A DNA stretch of 64,000 nucleotides, from contig CANKBS010000007.1 in the NCBI GenBank assembly GCA_947480015.1, positions 1 to 64,000 on the forward strand, in the 5' to 3' direction. The position numbers and the translations under genes are program-made. The notes beneath the pieces are model-generated. The model made no database searches and was not told where the DNA came from. It worked only from the letters and a program-made list of their open reading frames with translations. The stretch comes from Sphingobacteriaceae bacterium. Its GTDB lineage: Bacteria; Bacteroidota; Bacteroidia; B-17B0; Aurantibacillaceae. Of this stretch, positions 53,956 to 62,817 are shown in pieces (the stretch's first letter is position 1; each line of letters begins with the position of its first letter).

Positions 53956-54408
53956 ATGAAAAATATTTTCGATCAACAGATAACTGATGAATTAGTAAAC
54001 CGCATCAACAAATTAAGTGCTGAAACAAATCCCAAATGGGGTAAAATGGCTGTGGCCCAAATGTTGGCCCATTGTAATGTAACTTATGAAATGGCCTTCG
54101 AAAACAAACATCCAAAACCAAGTGGTTTTGTGAAACTGATGTTGAAATTATTTGTGAAAAATACCGTGGTAAACGAAAAGCCCTATAAATCAAACAGTCA
54201 AACAGCTCCGGCATTTATTATTAAAGACGATAAAGATTTTGTTGCTGAAAAAAGCAGACTGCTCAACTACATTAAAAAAACACAGGAATTGGGTGCCGAT
54301 CATTTTGAAAACAAAGAATCGCTTTCATTTGGCGCGCTGAATAAAAACGAATGGAACAACATGTTTTACAAACATCTGGACCATCATTTAAATCAATTTG
54401 GGGTTTAA
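53956..54408 (+). CDS. DUF1569 (DinB-like) protein
   Basis: From 53956 the protein has 150 residues. It shows the DUF1569 pattern: PKWGKMAVAQMLAHCNVTYE (with the His of a DinB-like metal site), PKPSGFVKLMLKLFVKN, and a C-terminal NKNEWNNMFYKHLDHHLNQF with further His. These are four-helix DinB-superfamily proteins, in part thiol-dependent enzymes; the role of this one is unknown. Single gene in the cytosol. Confidence 0.85.
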   Translation: MKNIFDQQITDELVNRINKLSAETNPKWGKMAVAQMLAHCNVTYEMAFENKHPKPSGFVKLMLKLFVKNTVVNEKPYKSNSQTAPAFIIKDDKDFVAEKSRLLNYIKKTQELGADHFENKESLSFGALNKNEWNNMFYKHLDHHLNQFGV

Positions 54409-54568
54409 TACAAGATTCTCATTTCGGCTATGATCACGATCATTCACCCTGAGGATCCATTTGGCAAGCCTTTCAGCTCCAATTGGTTTTAAAAACAAAC
54501 ACTTCTTCGTAATAAGAATCCATTTTGCCGGAAAAACAGTAACTTAATGTCGTGATTTAAGGTCACTG

Positions 54569-57500
54569 GTGATGATCCGCTTATTAAAATATTTCCTTGC
54601 GCTTGTTTTTATTGGTAGCGGCCTAATGGCCTTATCACAAAACCAAACAAAAAAGTGGTACTTCGGGCAATATGCCGGACTCGATTTTTCCACCAATCCC
54701 CCTACGCCCTTATCCAATTGCGCCATGTCAACGTGGGAAGGCTGTTCCTCAGTTTCTGATGCTTCAGGCAATTTACTTTTTTATACGAATGGTGTGGATG
54801 TGTGGAATCAAGCGCATGTGATCATGGCCAATGGCAGCGGACTTTTTGGCGACAACTCCAGTACACAAAGTGCCCTCATTGTAAAACAACCGGGTACTAC
54901 CACTATTTATTTTATTTTTAGCAGCGACCCTAACAGCGGACTAAATTATTCGGTGGTAGACATGAGTCTGGCTGCCGGTATGGGTTCGGTGACCACAAAA
55001 AACAGTTCTCTGTCACTTTCCACAACCGAACGTTTATGTGGCACCACACATTGCAATGGTAACGACATTTGGGTTATTTCGCACGATAATTATTCGGATG
55101 TTTTTCGGGCTACGCTTGTTACCTCAGTAGGCGTAAGTAACACAGCTGTGCTTTCTTCAGTGGGTACCAATTTTGGAGGCACCAATAAAATTGGCAGTTT
55201 AAAAGTTTCACCTAACGGAAAAAAAATCGGCACTTCCTTTTATAATCCGTTTGCTTTTGAATTGTATGACTTTGATCCTTCCACGGGTACGGTTTCAAAT
55301 CCGCTTACACTAACAGTAACCGCTTCGGGTTATGGTTGTGAGTTTTCGCCCGACGGCACAAAATTTTACGGCAGTCTGTGGGCCACGAGTACAGCCAGTT
55401 TTGAGCTGGTGCAATGGGACATTTGTTCGGGCTCCGACGCTGCCATTCAAGCCTCGTCACATAGTATAAATGCAACGCAGGCCGGACAATTGCAATTGGG
55501 TGCTGATGGTAAAATATACATGGCCCGAGCGCAATTAAGAAAAATAAAATTAAGTCCCGAAATAACCATTGAAACCGTCATTGGACAATCCATGATAGGT
55601 GTCATTCATAATCCAAATTCAAATTCTGTTACGCTTAATTTCAATAATACCGGGCAATTGGTGAGTCCGGGTTTAAGTTTATTCGGACTCCCAAATATCG
55701 TTTCGGGATTTTATAAAACACCGGTGGCGCAGTATAGTTATAGTCTTAATCCATCTATTAGTTGTGTTAGAGTTTTCTTTAATGCACCACCTTTAATAAA
55801 AAATACCTGCAGTGCAACGAGTTATACCGTTGCTTCGGTGAAGTGGTTTTTTGATGATCCGGCATCGGGGCTTGCGAACAGTTCTACCCTGCTTAATCCC
55901 TCCCATGATTATCCGGCGCTTGGCAATTACAATGCAAAATTAGTTTTATATACTGCTTGCGGAGGCGTGATAGATACACTCAAAAAAATAGTTGCGGTTG
56001 GCGCTTCTTTAGTGAACACCCCCTCTGCTTATAGTGTGTGTGCCGGCGAATCATTAACCCTGGCCGCTTCCGGCTCGAATACGTATTCCTGGAGCACCGG
56101 TGCCAATAGCAGCAGCATTGTGGTGAATCCAAATGTAAACACTACTTACACCGTGATGAATATTGATCAGTACGGTTGTTTACATCGCTCCGTTCAAACG
56201 GTAACGGTTTATGCGGTGCCAAATGTAAGTGTGGCCGGTATTTTCACCTTATGTGCGGGACGCATTGCAACCCTCACTGCCAGTGGGGCTTTGAGTTATT
56301 CGTGGAATACCGGCGCTACCAATTCGGCCATTAATTCAACACCGGCGGTGAGCACCTCGTATACGGTAACAGGTACAACGTACGATGGCTGTAGCCAAAC
56401 AAAAGTGGTGACCGTTACGATTAACGAAGCCCCTGTTCCTGTTATCGTTGGAAACACCCTGGTATGTGCCGGTTCGGTGGCAACCGTTACGGCCCTCGGA
56501 AATAATAATTATACATGGAACAATGGCGAAATTGGTCCAACCTTTACTGTGGTTGGTAGCCGCGATTTATTTATTTTTTCCGTCACGGCCCATTACCCCA
56601 ATGGCTGCACGCGATTTGCGAAAGTGCGATTTACAGTTATTCCATTACCGGTACTTAATCTCTTTGGTCTCGATACGGTGTGCGCTGGCTCCGCATTAAC
56701 CTTATCCGTTTCGGGAGCCGTTTCTTACACCTGGAATTCTAGCACTAAAAATAATCCGGCAACTTTCTACCCATTATCAAATACCACCTATACCTTGAGT
56801 GGCTCTGATACCAATCATTGTGTGGACACGGAAGTAGTTCCGATTGTGGTTCGACCTTCTGCCACCTTAAGCGCCAATAGTAGCAAAGTTTGCAGAGATC
56901 AAGTAAGTCGACTCGATTTAAATTCACCCATCGTACCAAACGCCACCTATATTTGGAAACCCGGAGACATACCGGGCGATCATATTGTTGTGACCGCTTC
57001 GGCTACTACCCTATACACCGTGACTTCCAATTTGGATGGCTGTAAAAGTTCTGCTACCAGCACCTTGGAAGTATTACCAACGCCGAGTTTGGTGGTGAGT
57101 AAAGATATTGAGATTGTGCCCGGTTCAAGTACACAATTGTTTGTGAGTGGAAGTGATTCGGTGACATGGAAGCCGGTTGATTTTTTAAGTTGCAGCGATT
57201 GTATAAATCCGATATGTACGCCGGTCGAAAGCATTCAGTATTGTGTGAGTAGTGCTATTGGTCAGTGTTCGGCAGTGGCTTGTGTAAGTGTAACAGTTTC
57301 TTGCAACTCAGGCCACGATCTTTCGGTGCCGAATGCTTTTACGCCTAATGACGATAAACAAAACGATTCTTTTTGTTTACAAGGTTGGGAAGAATGTATT
57401 TCTAATTTTGCTGTCATCATTTTTGATCGTTGGGGAGAAAAAGTTTTTGAATCAAACGATCCGTCTTTTTGTTGGGATGGTTATTATAGAGGACAGTTGC

Positions 57501-57595
57501 TAAACTCAGGGGTTTATGTGTATGTTATTAACGCCAAAAAACATGGTGAGAAATCAGGTTTTACAAAAAAGGGAAACATTAATTTGATCAAATAA
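54569..57595 (+). CDS. T9SS type B (gliding-type) secreted beta-propeller/PKD protein
   Basis: A 1008-residue protein starting at GTG 54569 (or ATG 54572). The signal peptide ends near LMALSQ. Residues about 25-380 look like a beta-propeller (WYFGQYAGLDFS, LKVSPNGKKIGTSF, GCEFSPDGTKFYGSLW, LQLGADGKIYMAR). A PKD domain (VKWFFDDPASG, SHDYPALGNYNAKL) and four or five Ig-like units with Cys follow. The last 90 residues are the type B/gliding-motility C-terminal domain (VPNAFTPNDDKQNDSF, VIIFDRWGEKVFES, LNSGVYVYVINA). It is directly followed by its PorP/SprF partner, the known pairing for type B cargo such as SprB. Confidence 0.93.
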   Translation: MMIRLLKYFLALVFIGSGLMALSQNQTKKWYFGQYAGLDFSTNPPTPLSNCAMSTWEGCSSVSDASGNLLFYTNGVDVWNQAHVIMANGSGLFGDNSSTQSALIVKQPGTTTIYFIFSSDPNSGLNYSVVDMSLAAGMGSVTTKNSSLSLSTTERLCGTTHCNGNDIWVISHDNYSDVFRATLVTSVGVSNTAVLSSVGTNFGGTNKIGSLKVSPNGKKIGTSFYNPFAFELYDFDPSTGTVSNPLTLTVTASGYGCEFSPDGTKFYGSLWATSTASFELVQWDICSGSDAAIQASSHSINATQAGQLQLGADGKIYMARAQLRKIKLSPEITIETVIGQSMIGVIHNPNSNSVTLNFNNTGQLVSPGLSLFGLPNIVSGFYKTPVAQYSYSLNPSISCVRVFFNAPPLIKNTCSATSYTVASVKWFFDDPASGLANSSTLLNPSHDYPALGNYNAKLVLYTACGGVIDTLKKIVAVGASLVNTPSAYSVCAGESLTLAASGSNTYSWSTGANSSSIVVNPNVNTTYTVMNIDQYGCLHRSVQTVTVYAVPNVSVAGIFTLCAGRIATLTASGALSYSWNTGATNSAINSTPAVSTSYTVTGTTYDGCSQTKVVTVTINEAPVPVIVGNTLVCAGSVATVTALGNNNYTWNNGEIGPTFTVVGSRDLFIFSVTAHYPNGCTRFAKVRFTVIPLPVLNLFGLDTVCAGSALTLSVSGAVSYTWNSSTKNNPATFYPLSNTTYTLSGSDTNHCVDTEVVPIVVRPSATLSANSSKVCRDQVSRLDLNSPIVPNATYIWKPGDIPGDHIVVTASATTLYTVTSNLDGCKSSATSTLEVLPTPSLVVSKDIEIVPGSSTQLFVSGSDSVTWKPVDFLSCSDCINPICTPVESIQYCVSSAIGQCSAVACVSVTVSCNSGHDLSVPNAFTPNDDKQNDSFCLQGWEECISNFAVIIFDRWGEKVFESNDPSFCWDGYYRGQLLNSGVYVYVINAKKHGEKSGFTKKGNINLIK

Positions 57596-58699
57596 TTGAA
57601 AAAAAATATACGATACTTCAGCCTTATTTATTTTTTATCGGTATATGTTATATACGGGCAAGATCCCCATTTTTCGCAATTTGCCGAACACAGTGCTTTA
57701 ATCAATCCCGCTTTAACCGGAGTAGATCATTCATTAAAGTTTACAGTGGCTTATAAAAATCAATGGCAAAGTGTAAGTACACCTTACAGAACGTATGGCG
57801 CCTCAGTTGAGTCGCGACTAAAACCCGGTGGATGGCAGCAGCTAGATAAACACCGTGGCATGAGCTTTAAAGAAAGAACCGCAGGACATTTGGCTGCAGG
57901 CTTCTCGGTATATAAGGACAAAGTAGGTGATGGAAATTTAGAACGTACGCAAGCCAATCTTTCATTAGCAGCCTTTATACGAACCGGCAATAAAAGTTTT
58001 TTATCCTGCGGTTTACAAGGTAGTTTGGCGCAGCAAAAATTAAATAACGCAGCACTTATTTTTCCGAATCAGTATAATGGTTTGGCTTATGACCCATCCG
58101 TTTCATCTGGAGAAAATTTCGCTTCCCAAAACTTTACTTATGCGGATTTGGGGGCTGGATTACTATGGTCGTATAACCGCACCAGTAAATTAGCCGGAGC
58201 CAGTCGCATCAAAATAAATATAGGGGCATCGGCGTTTCATTTAAATAAACCGCGACAAGCCTACCTCTTAGCCAGCAGCGACGCCTTTGTGCCAAAATAT
58301 GTGTTGTATGGCGATATTTTATTAAGGCCCTCGTTTTCAAAACTGGCACTTGCACCCTCTTTTCTTTTTCAAAAACAAGGACCCTCGAGCGAATTGCTAG
58401 CCGGTTTTATGGTAAAATATTATACCGGTTATGGAGGTTCAAAATATACCGGTTTGGATAAAAGCTCGTGTATGAGTTATGGTGTATTTTATCGTAAGGC
58501 AGATGCATTTATTTTAATGATGTTAGTTGAGTGGAAAGAACAATATGCCCTAGGATTGAGTTACGATATTACTATTTCGAAATTAAGTAAAACTTCAACC
58601 GGACGCGGGGGCATGGAACTCATGTTACGTTATACACCACCTTCTACTTATTTATATCAGAAACGAAAAGGCGGGGGTTCGAGTTTGACTGATCATTAG
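57596..58699 (+). CDS. PorP/SprF-family T9SS outer-membrane protein
   Basis: A 367-residue protein that starts at a TTG directly behind the stop of the type B protein gene. It has a signal peptide (about 1-20, ending VYG) followed by the family's opening DPHFSQFAEHSALINPALTG and then VAYKNQWQSV, and repeated amphipathic strands to the end (LGLSYDITISKLS, GGMELMLRY). PorP/SprF proteins sit in the outer membrane and help export or anchor the type B cargo coded upstream. The coupling without any gap supports a dedicated pair. Confidence 0.93.
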   Translation: MKKNIRYFSLIYFLSVYVIYGQDPHFSQFAEHSALINPALTGVDHSLKFTVAYKNQWQSVSTPYRTYGASVESRLKPGGWQQLDKHRGMSFKERTAGHLAAGFSVYKDKVGDGNLERTQANLSLAAFIRTGNKSFLSCGLQGSLAQQKLNNAALIFPNQYNGLAYDPSVSSGENFASQNFTYADLGAGLLWSYNRTSKLAGASRIKINIGASAFHLNKPRQAYLLASSDAFVPKYVLYGDILLRPSFSKLALAPSFLFQKQGPSSELLAGFMVKYYTGYGGSKYTGLDKSSCMSYGVFYRKADAFILMMLVEWKEQYALGLSYDITISKLSKTSTGRGGMELMLRYTPPSTYLYQKRKGGGSSLTDH

Positions 58700-59134
58700 T
58701 GCGTGTAGATTTCGCGGATTGCTGTGGCCAAAACAGACACGAATTTCACGAATAACGCAAATCTGTGTGACTAATAGAAGACACGACTTGCACTAAATAC
58801 ACAAATCTGCGTCAAAAAAAAACTGAGGCTGGTTCAACTGATTTCGAAAATCTTTATGCTTAAAAAGTTGCCCGCGGCATCATATCACCTATCTGAATTC
58901 AAATCGGGCCACAATAGTCCATTTCTATTCCTATAAATACATATACCATAAGTTTGCTAAACACAGATCTGCATAATTTTTATGCCGAAGGCATCTTTAT
59001 GATTTCGTTCTATCTGCCTTATCTGTGAAATCTGCGTCAAAATGAAGACGAATTATCACAAGGCTATTTATATATGGGTTAAAATTATTAGTGCTAATTC
59101 GTGTCATTCGTGTCGTCCTTCTTCAACCAAATCA
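58700..59134. other. Intergenic region with degenerate repeats
   Basis: No gene is seen. The stretch has several degenerate copies of short phrases (ACACGAATTTCACGAATAA, ACAAATCTGCGTCAAA and AAATCTGCGTCAAA, ATTCGTGTCATTCGTGTCG) that are common remnants in Bacteroidota intergenic DNA. A related fragment lies at 59838-59890 beyond the next gene. Confidence 0.5.
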
Positions 59135-59166
59135 TTTGCAGGAATTCGTATAATTACGTATGTTTG
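59135..59166 (+). promoter_or_regulatory. Well-matched Bacteroidota promoter
   Basis: A -33 TTTG (59135-59138) and a -7 box TATGTTTG (59159-59166) are spaced by 20 bases, the usual distance. The predicted transcript would start near 59173, 26 bases before the ATG at 59199. Confidence 0.7.
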
Positions 59167-59198
59167 ACTTAATGGGCCATATGTTGCTCTCGTAAACA

Positions 59199-59804
59199 AT
59201 GAAAAAAAATAGAGCAGTCCTTTTACTTTTATTAATCGCCAAGTTTGGTATTGGACAAATCGATTCTTCCGATTACAAAGACCATTGTTTGTATTTATAC
59301 AAAACAGAAGAAGATTTTTTTAATAAAAAAGGAACTTACCGCGGGCAGTATATTGAATCGGATGATAAAAAAATAATTAAGTATACCACCAGCAATGGGA
59401 AAAAGAGAAGCTTAAATTTGGGTGATTCCTGTATGTATTATTTTGGTTATGAAATTGGGGATGAGATTCAGATTAGACCCGATAAGGACCCGAACAATTT
59501 TACGTATTACAGTTTTGGTGGTGGCACGAAGGATTATTATTGTGTGGTTTACGGCTCTTTAGCCAATTACGACCGCAAGGGTTATTTGCAGGGCGTTTCA
59601 ACTTCATCGGGTTTGTGTTTTATGTATTTTGTTGATCATGTTAATAATTTAATTATGGTGCAATTGCCTGAGTTTTTAAGTTCCAAGCCAAAATTACTTG
59701 AGCAATACAAAGCCGAAAAAGCCAAAACCGAAAAACTCGATTGGGATAGAAACAAACTAGCCATTGGCATCCGGTACCTGAAATGGTTTTTAGGGGCGAA
59801 GTAA
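59199..59804 (+). CDS. Secreted protein of unknown function
   Basis: A 201-residue protein with a signal peptide (MKKNRAVLLLLLIAKFGIGQ, cut near GQ). The mature part is polar and aromatic-rich (YLYKTEEDFFNKKGTY, YYFGYEIGDEIQIRPD, YYSFGGGTKDYYCVVYGSLA) and ends in a basic helix (NKLAIGIRYLKWFLGA). I do not recognise a domain. It has its own good promoter and is flanked by related repeat fragments, which suggests an island of one gene. Confidence 0.7.
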   Translation: MKKNRAVLLLLLIAKFGIGQIDSSDYKDHCLYLYKTEEDFFNKKGTYRGQYIESDDKKIIKYTTSNGKKRSLNLGDSCMYYFGYEIGDEIQIRPDKDPNNFTYYSFGGGTKDYYCVVYGSLANYDRKGYLQGVSTSSGLCFMYFVDHVNNLIMVQLPEFLSSKPKLLEQYKAEKAKTEKLDWDRNKLAIGIRYLKWFLGAK

Positions 59805-59901
59805 TTCAGGTTTCTCCATCCAAAATACAGAGGTCCATTCAACTGATTTCTTAAATCATTGACCCTTACTAAAACACGAATTACACAAATCTAGATAAGA
59901 G

Positions 59902-60720
59902 CTAACAGCCCTCGCCACCAAAGGGAATCAAGATGCATTGGTTTATTTTATTTCCATTCGTATCCTCTGCCGCTTTCCATTTTGGCATGTTTAAAACAGC
60001 ATTTATAATATAATGGTCAATTAATACATTACCTGTACTGTTCGCCATTTTAACTTCTGTTACGTCGCCACTTTTATTGATTACAAATTTTACTGCGGCT
60101 TGTTGAATCATTTTTATAGAGGCTGCGTCCGGAAATTTTGTGATAATATGTTCAATTAAATACGCATTCAGTTTTCTATTTCCTCCCGCATACTCCGCTA
60201 CTTTTTCCGGCACCAAGCTCACGGTATATTTTCCAGTCTTCAGTAAATGCATTTCACGATCTTCATTAAGCGGATGCTTAAACTTAAAGCTGAAATTAAA
60301 ACTCAGGTCTGTTCCCACATCGGCCATGCTCAGCATTTGCCTTTGTTCGACACTCAGGGCAGTACCCACGGCTTTTAGTGACTCATTCTTACCGTTATGA
60401 ATGACGGTCATTTCAATTGTTTCCACGTGCAAAATTCTTAAAAAATCAGCTTGGGTAAAATACGAGTCCTGGGGGTAAATACCTGCTCCATCCTTTGAAT
60501 TCAGAATCGTTACTTGTTCATCAAAATACAAACGATCGTTATACGATAAAATTACGCGCTGACAAAAATCGGGCATCAAGTCCGAAAGGCTTTTGGCCTT
60601 CAGTGCTTTTTCTGATTTGAGTCGCGGGTTAAAACCGCCTGAATAACTAAACCAGGAATGTTGCGCCTTCACTAAAGTGCTCACAAAAATAAAAAGCAAA
60701 ATACATGTCGTTTTTTTCAT
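59902..60720 (-). CDS. Secreted TonB C-terminal-like protein
   Basis: A 272-residue protein with a signal peptide (about 1-19, ending VKAQ) instead of the membrane anchor of true TonB proteins. The final 75 residues fit the TonB C-terminal fold (AAVKFVINKSGDVTEVKMAN, DHYIINAVLNMPKWKAAED, QCILIPF). The N-terminal 190 residues are unlike known domains to me. In Bacteroidota such proteins are common and need not energise transport; a periplasmic role is likely. It is divergent from the histidine-kinase gene. Confidence 0.75.
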   Translation of the reverse strand: MKKTTCILLFIFVSTLVKAQHSWFSYSGGFNPRLKSEKALKAKSLSDLMPDFCQRVILSYNDRLYFDEQVTILNSKDGAGIYPQDSYFTQADFLRILHVETIEMTVIHNGKNESLKAVGTALSVEQRQMLSMADVGTDLSFNFSFKFKHPLNEDREMHLLKTGKYTVSLVPEKVAEYAGGNRKLNAYLIEHIITKFPDAASIKMIQQAAVKFVINKSGDVTEVKMANSTGNVLIDHYIINAVLNMPKWKAAEDTNGNKINQCILIPFGGEGC

Positions 60721-60848
60721 AAGTCGGTTTTAAATAGCAGCAAATAACTTTTACAAAATAAGTTTATTTTTTTTCATGTACCTGTTAGTGAGTCGTTATT
60801 GCTGTGTTAACGACTTGTTAATGTGGGTAAGAAACCGTTTTAAATGTC

Positions 60849-60856
60849 TAATTTTG
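60849..60856 (+). promoter_or_regulatory. -7 box of the two-component operon
   Basis: TAATTTTG fits TAnnTTTG and ends 12 bases before the ATG at 60869. It lies inside the longer frame that starts at 60776, so 60869 is the better start. Confidence 0.5.
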
Positions 60857-60868
60857 ATACAAAGCTTC

Positions 60869-62098
60869 ATGAATCGCAATTACCTCATCATCAGTTTATC
60901 CTCTCTGGCCTTGCTGGTGGTGTTTCTCATACAACTCAACTGGATTTTTCAAACCGCTAAAATTAAAGAAGAACTCTTCAGCGAAAAGGCCAATATGGTG
61001 CTCTCTAAAACAGCCGAGGCTTTGTCGGTTGACTCTGCTACCATAGATAAACTGGTAATCAATACCACCAATAAAGATGTAAAAAAAATCGATTCACTGT
61101 TTAATAGTTATATGAAGCTATACAACATTCACATAGGGTATTATTTTGAAGTCACACCCGATTTGAGTGCTACCAAAAACCCACCGGGTTATACCAACAT
61201 TCAACTTCCCTATACAGCTAACTGTTTCCAGCAATGTGTAAAAGAAAAAGGCGGAAAAAACGGTATCCAGTTAAAACTGGTTTTTCCGGCCAAGGATCAA
61301 TTTATTCTGGAGGAGATGGGTGTGCCGTTCATTACTTCGGTATTACTCATACTTGTGGTAGGCGTTTTATTCTGGCGCACCACGGCATCGCTGCTTAAAG
61401 AAAAACAAATTTCGGAACATACCCGTGAGTTTTTAAATAACATGACGCATGAATTTAAAACTCCGCTCACGAATATTGCTTTAGCCGGCAACATGCTTGG
61501 CAAAGAAAATGTACTTAAACAGGAAGAAAAAATAAAACAGTATACCGGCATCATCCTTCATGAAAACGATAAATTAAGACAAGAGGTAGAAGCGGTGCTG
61601 AGTATGAGTGCCCTCGAACGCAATGAAGTGCCTTTGCAAAAAACCGAAATAGATCTGCATGAACTCATTCGTGATGTGGTGAAATATATGAATCTGCAAA
61701 TTGAAAACAAAGGCGGTCAGGTTGTTTTAGATCTGAAAGCGACACAGTTTTTAATAATGGGTGATCGGGCTTTATTAAGCAAGGTGTTTTGTAACCTCAT
61801 CGATAATGCACTTAAATATGCCACTGATAAAGCCCAACTAAGTATTCACAGCGAAAGCAGTTATGATACCTTACAGATCATGGTTGCAGACAATGGCATT
61901 GGCATTGAAAAGAAATTCCACAAACGTATTTTTGACACTTTTTTCAGAGTGCCTACCGGTGATATTCATGATGTAAAAGGTTTTGGATTGGGATTAGCCT
62001 ATATCAAAAAGATTATGGACCTTCATGAAGGCAGCATTACAATAGAAAGTGAAAAAGGAAAAGGATCGGTTTTTACCCTTAGCTTTAAACATGTTTAA
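60869..62098 (+). CDS. Sensor histidine kinase
   Basis: From 60869 the protein has 409 residues, beginning MNRNYLIISLSSLALLV with a first membrane helix (about 5-24). A periplasmic part of about 135 residues follows, with a second helix (VLLILVVGVLFW). The HisKA domain has NNMTHEFKTPLTNI with the phospho-accepting His; the ATPase domain has the N box (KVFCNLIDNALKYA), G1 (VADNGIGIEKKF) and G2 (GFGLGLAYIKKI). It is a membrane-bound sensor that phosphorylates the regulator coded behind it; the genes overlap by 8 bases. The signal sensed is unknown. Confidence 0.93.
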   Translation: MNRNYLIISLSSLALLVVFLIQLNWIFQTAKIKEELFSEKANMVLSKTAEALSVDSATIDKLVINTTNKDVKKIDSLFNSYMKLYNIHIGYYFEVTPDLSATKNPPGYTNIQLPYTANCFQQCVKEKGGKNGIQLKLVFPAKDQFILEEMGVPFITSVLLILVVGVLFWRTTASLLKEKQISEHTREFLNNMTHEFKTPLTNIALAGNMLGKENVLKQEEKIKQYTGIILHENDKLRQEVEAVLSMSALERNEVPLQKTEIDLHELIRDVVKYMNLQIENKGGQVVLDLKATQFLIMGDRALLSKVFCNLIDNALKYATDKAQLSIHSESSYDTLQIMVADNGIGIEKKFHKRIFDTFFRVPTGDIHDVKGFGLGLAYIKKIMDLHEGSITIESEKGKGSVFTLSFKHV

Positions 62099-62792
62099 AA
62101 ACAAACTAAACATATTGCTTGCAGAAGACGATCTTAATTTAGGATTACTTTTGCAGGATCATTTAGAAAGTGAAGCCTATGTTGTAAGCCTTTGTAAAGA
62201 TGGTGAGCAGGCATTAAAAACTTTTCAGACTCAATCCTTTGATCTTTGTTTATTAGATGTGATGCTACCAAAGCTCGACGGCTTTTCCATTGCCAAAGAG
62301 ATCCGCTTAAAAAATAAAAACATTCCGCTTATTTTTATTACGGCCCGTTCGTTAAAAGAAGATAAATTAAAAGGTTATGATCTGGGTGCCGACGATTACA
62401 TCAGCAAACCCTTTGATGTGGAAGAATTACTCTGGAAAATCAAGGCTCTGCTCCGGCGTTTACCTCAGCAAGAATACATAGAAACAAAAGCGCTGATTCA
62501 ATTAGGAAAGTATTGTTTTGATCCCGGCAATCAATGTTTGAGTATCAATGCACAGTCGAAACGCATCACTGAAAAAGAAAGTGAACTTTTAAAATTTTTA
62601 TACACGCATCGCAATACCCTGGTAAAACGTGAAGATCTGTTGAAGGAAGTATGGGGATTGAACGATTATTTTTTAGGCAGAAGTCTGGATGTGTTTATTA
62701 CCAAAATTCGCAAATACCTGAAAGAAGATCCAAGTCTGAGTATAGAAAACGTTTTTGGCGTTGGGTTTATTTTTAATGTACCTTCAAATTAG
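62091..62792 (+). CDS. OmpR-type response regulator
   Basis: From the ATG at 62091 the protein has 233 residues; the longer frame from 62049 would lie well inside the kinase gene. The receiver domain shows the acidic pair (LLAEDD), the phosphorylated Asp (DLCLLDVMLPKLDG), Thr (FITARS) and Lys (DDYISKPFD). The C-terminal winged helix (LIQLGKYCFDPGNQ, RITEKESELLKFL, RSLDVFITKIRKYL) binds DNA. It is translated together with the kinase. Targets are not visible; the downstream hydrolase gene (25 bases away) may be cotranscribed. Confidence 0.93.
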   Translation: MFKNKLNILLAEDDLNLGLLLQDHLESEAYVVSLCKDGEQALKTFQTQSFDLCLLDVMLPKLDGFSIAKEIRLKNKNIPLIFITARSLKEDKLKGYDLGADDYISKPFDVEELLWKIKALLRRLPQQEYIETKALIQLGKYCFDPGNQCLSINAQSKRITEKESELLKFLYTHRNTLVKREDLLKEVWGLNDYFLGRSLDVFITKIRKYLKEDPSLSIENVFGVGFIFNVPSN

Positions 62793-62817
62793 CATTTCAT
62801 CTCTTAAAGTTTAAAGC

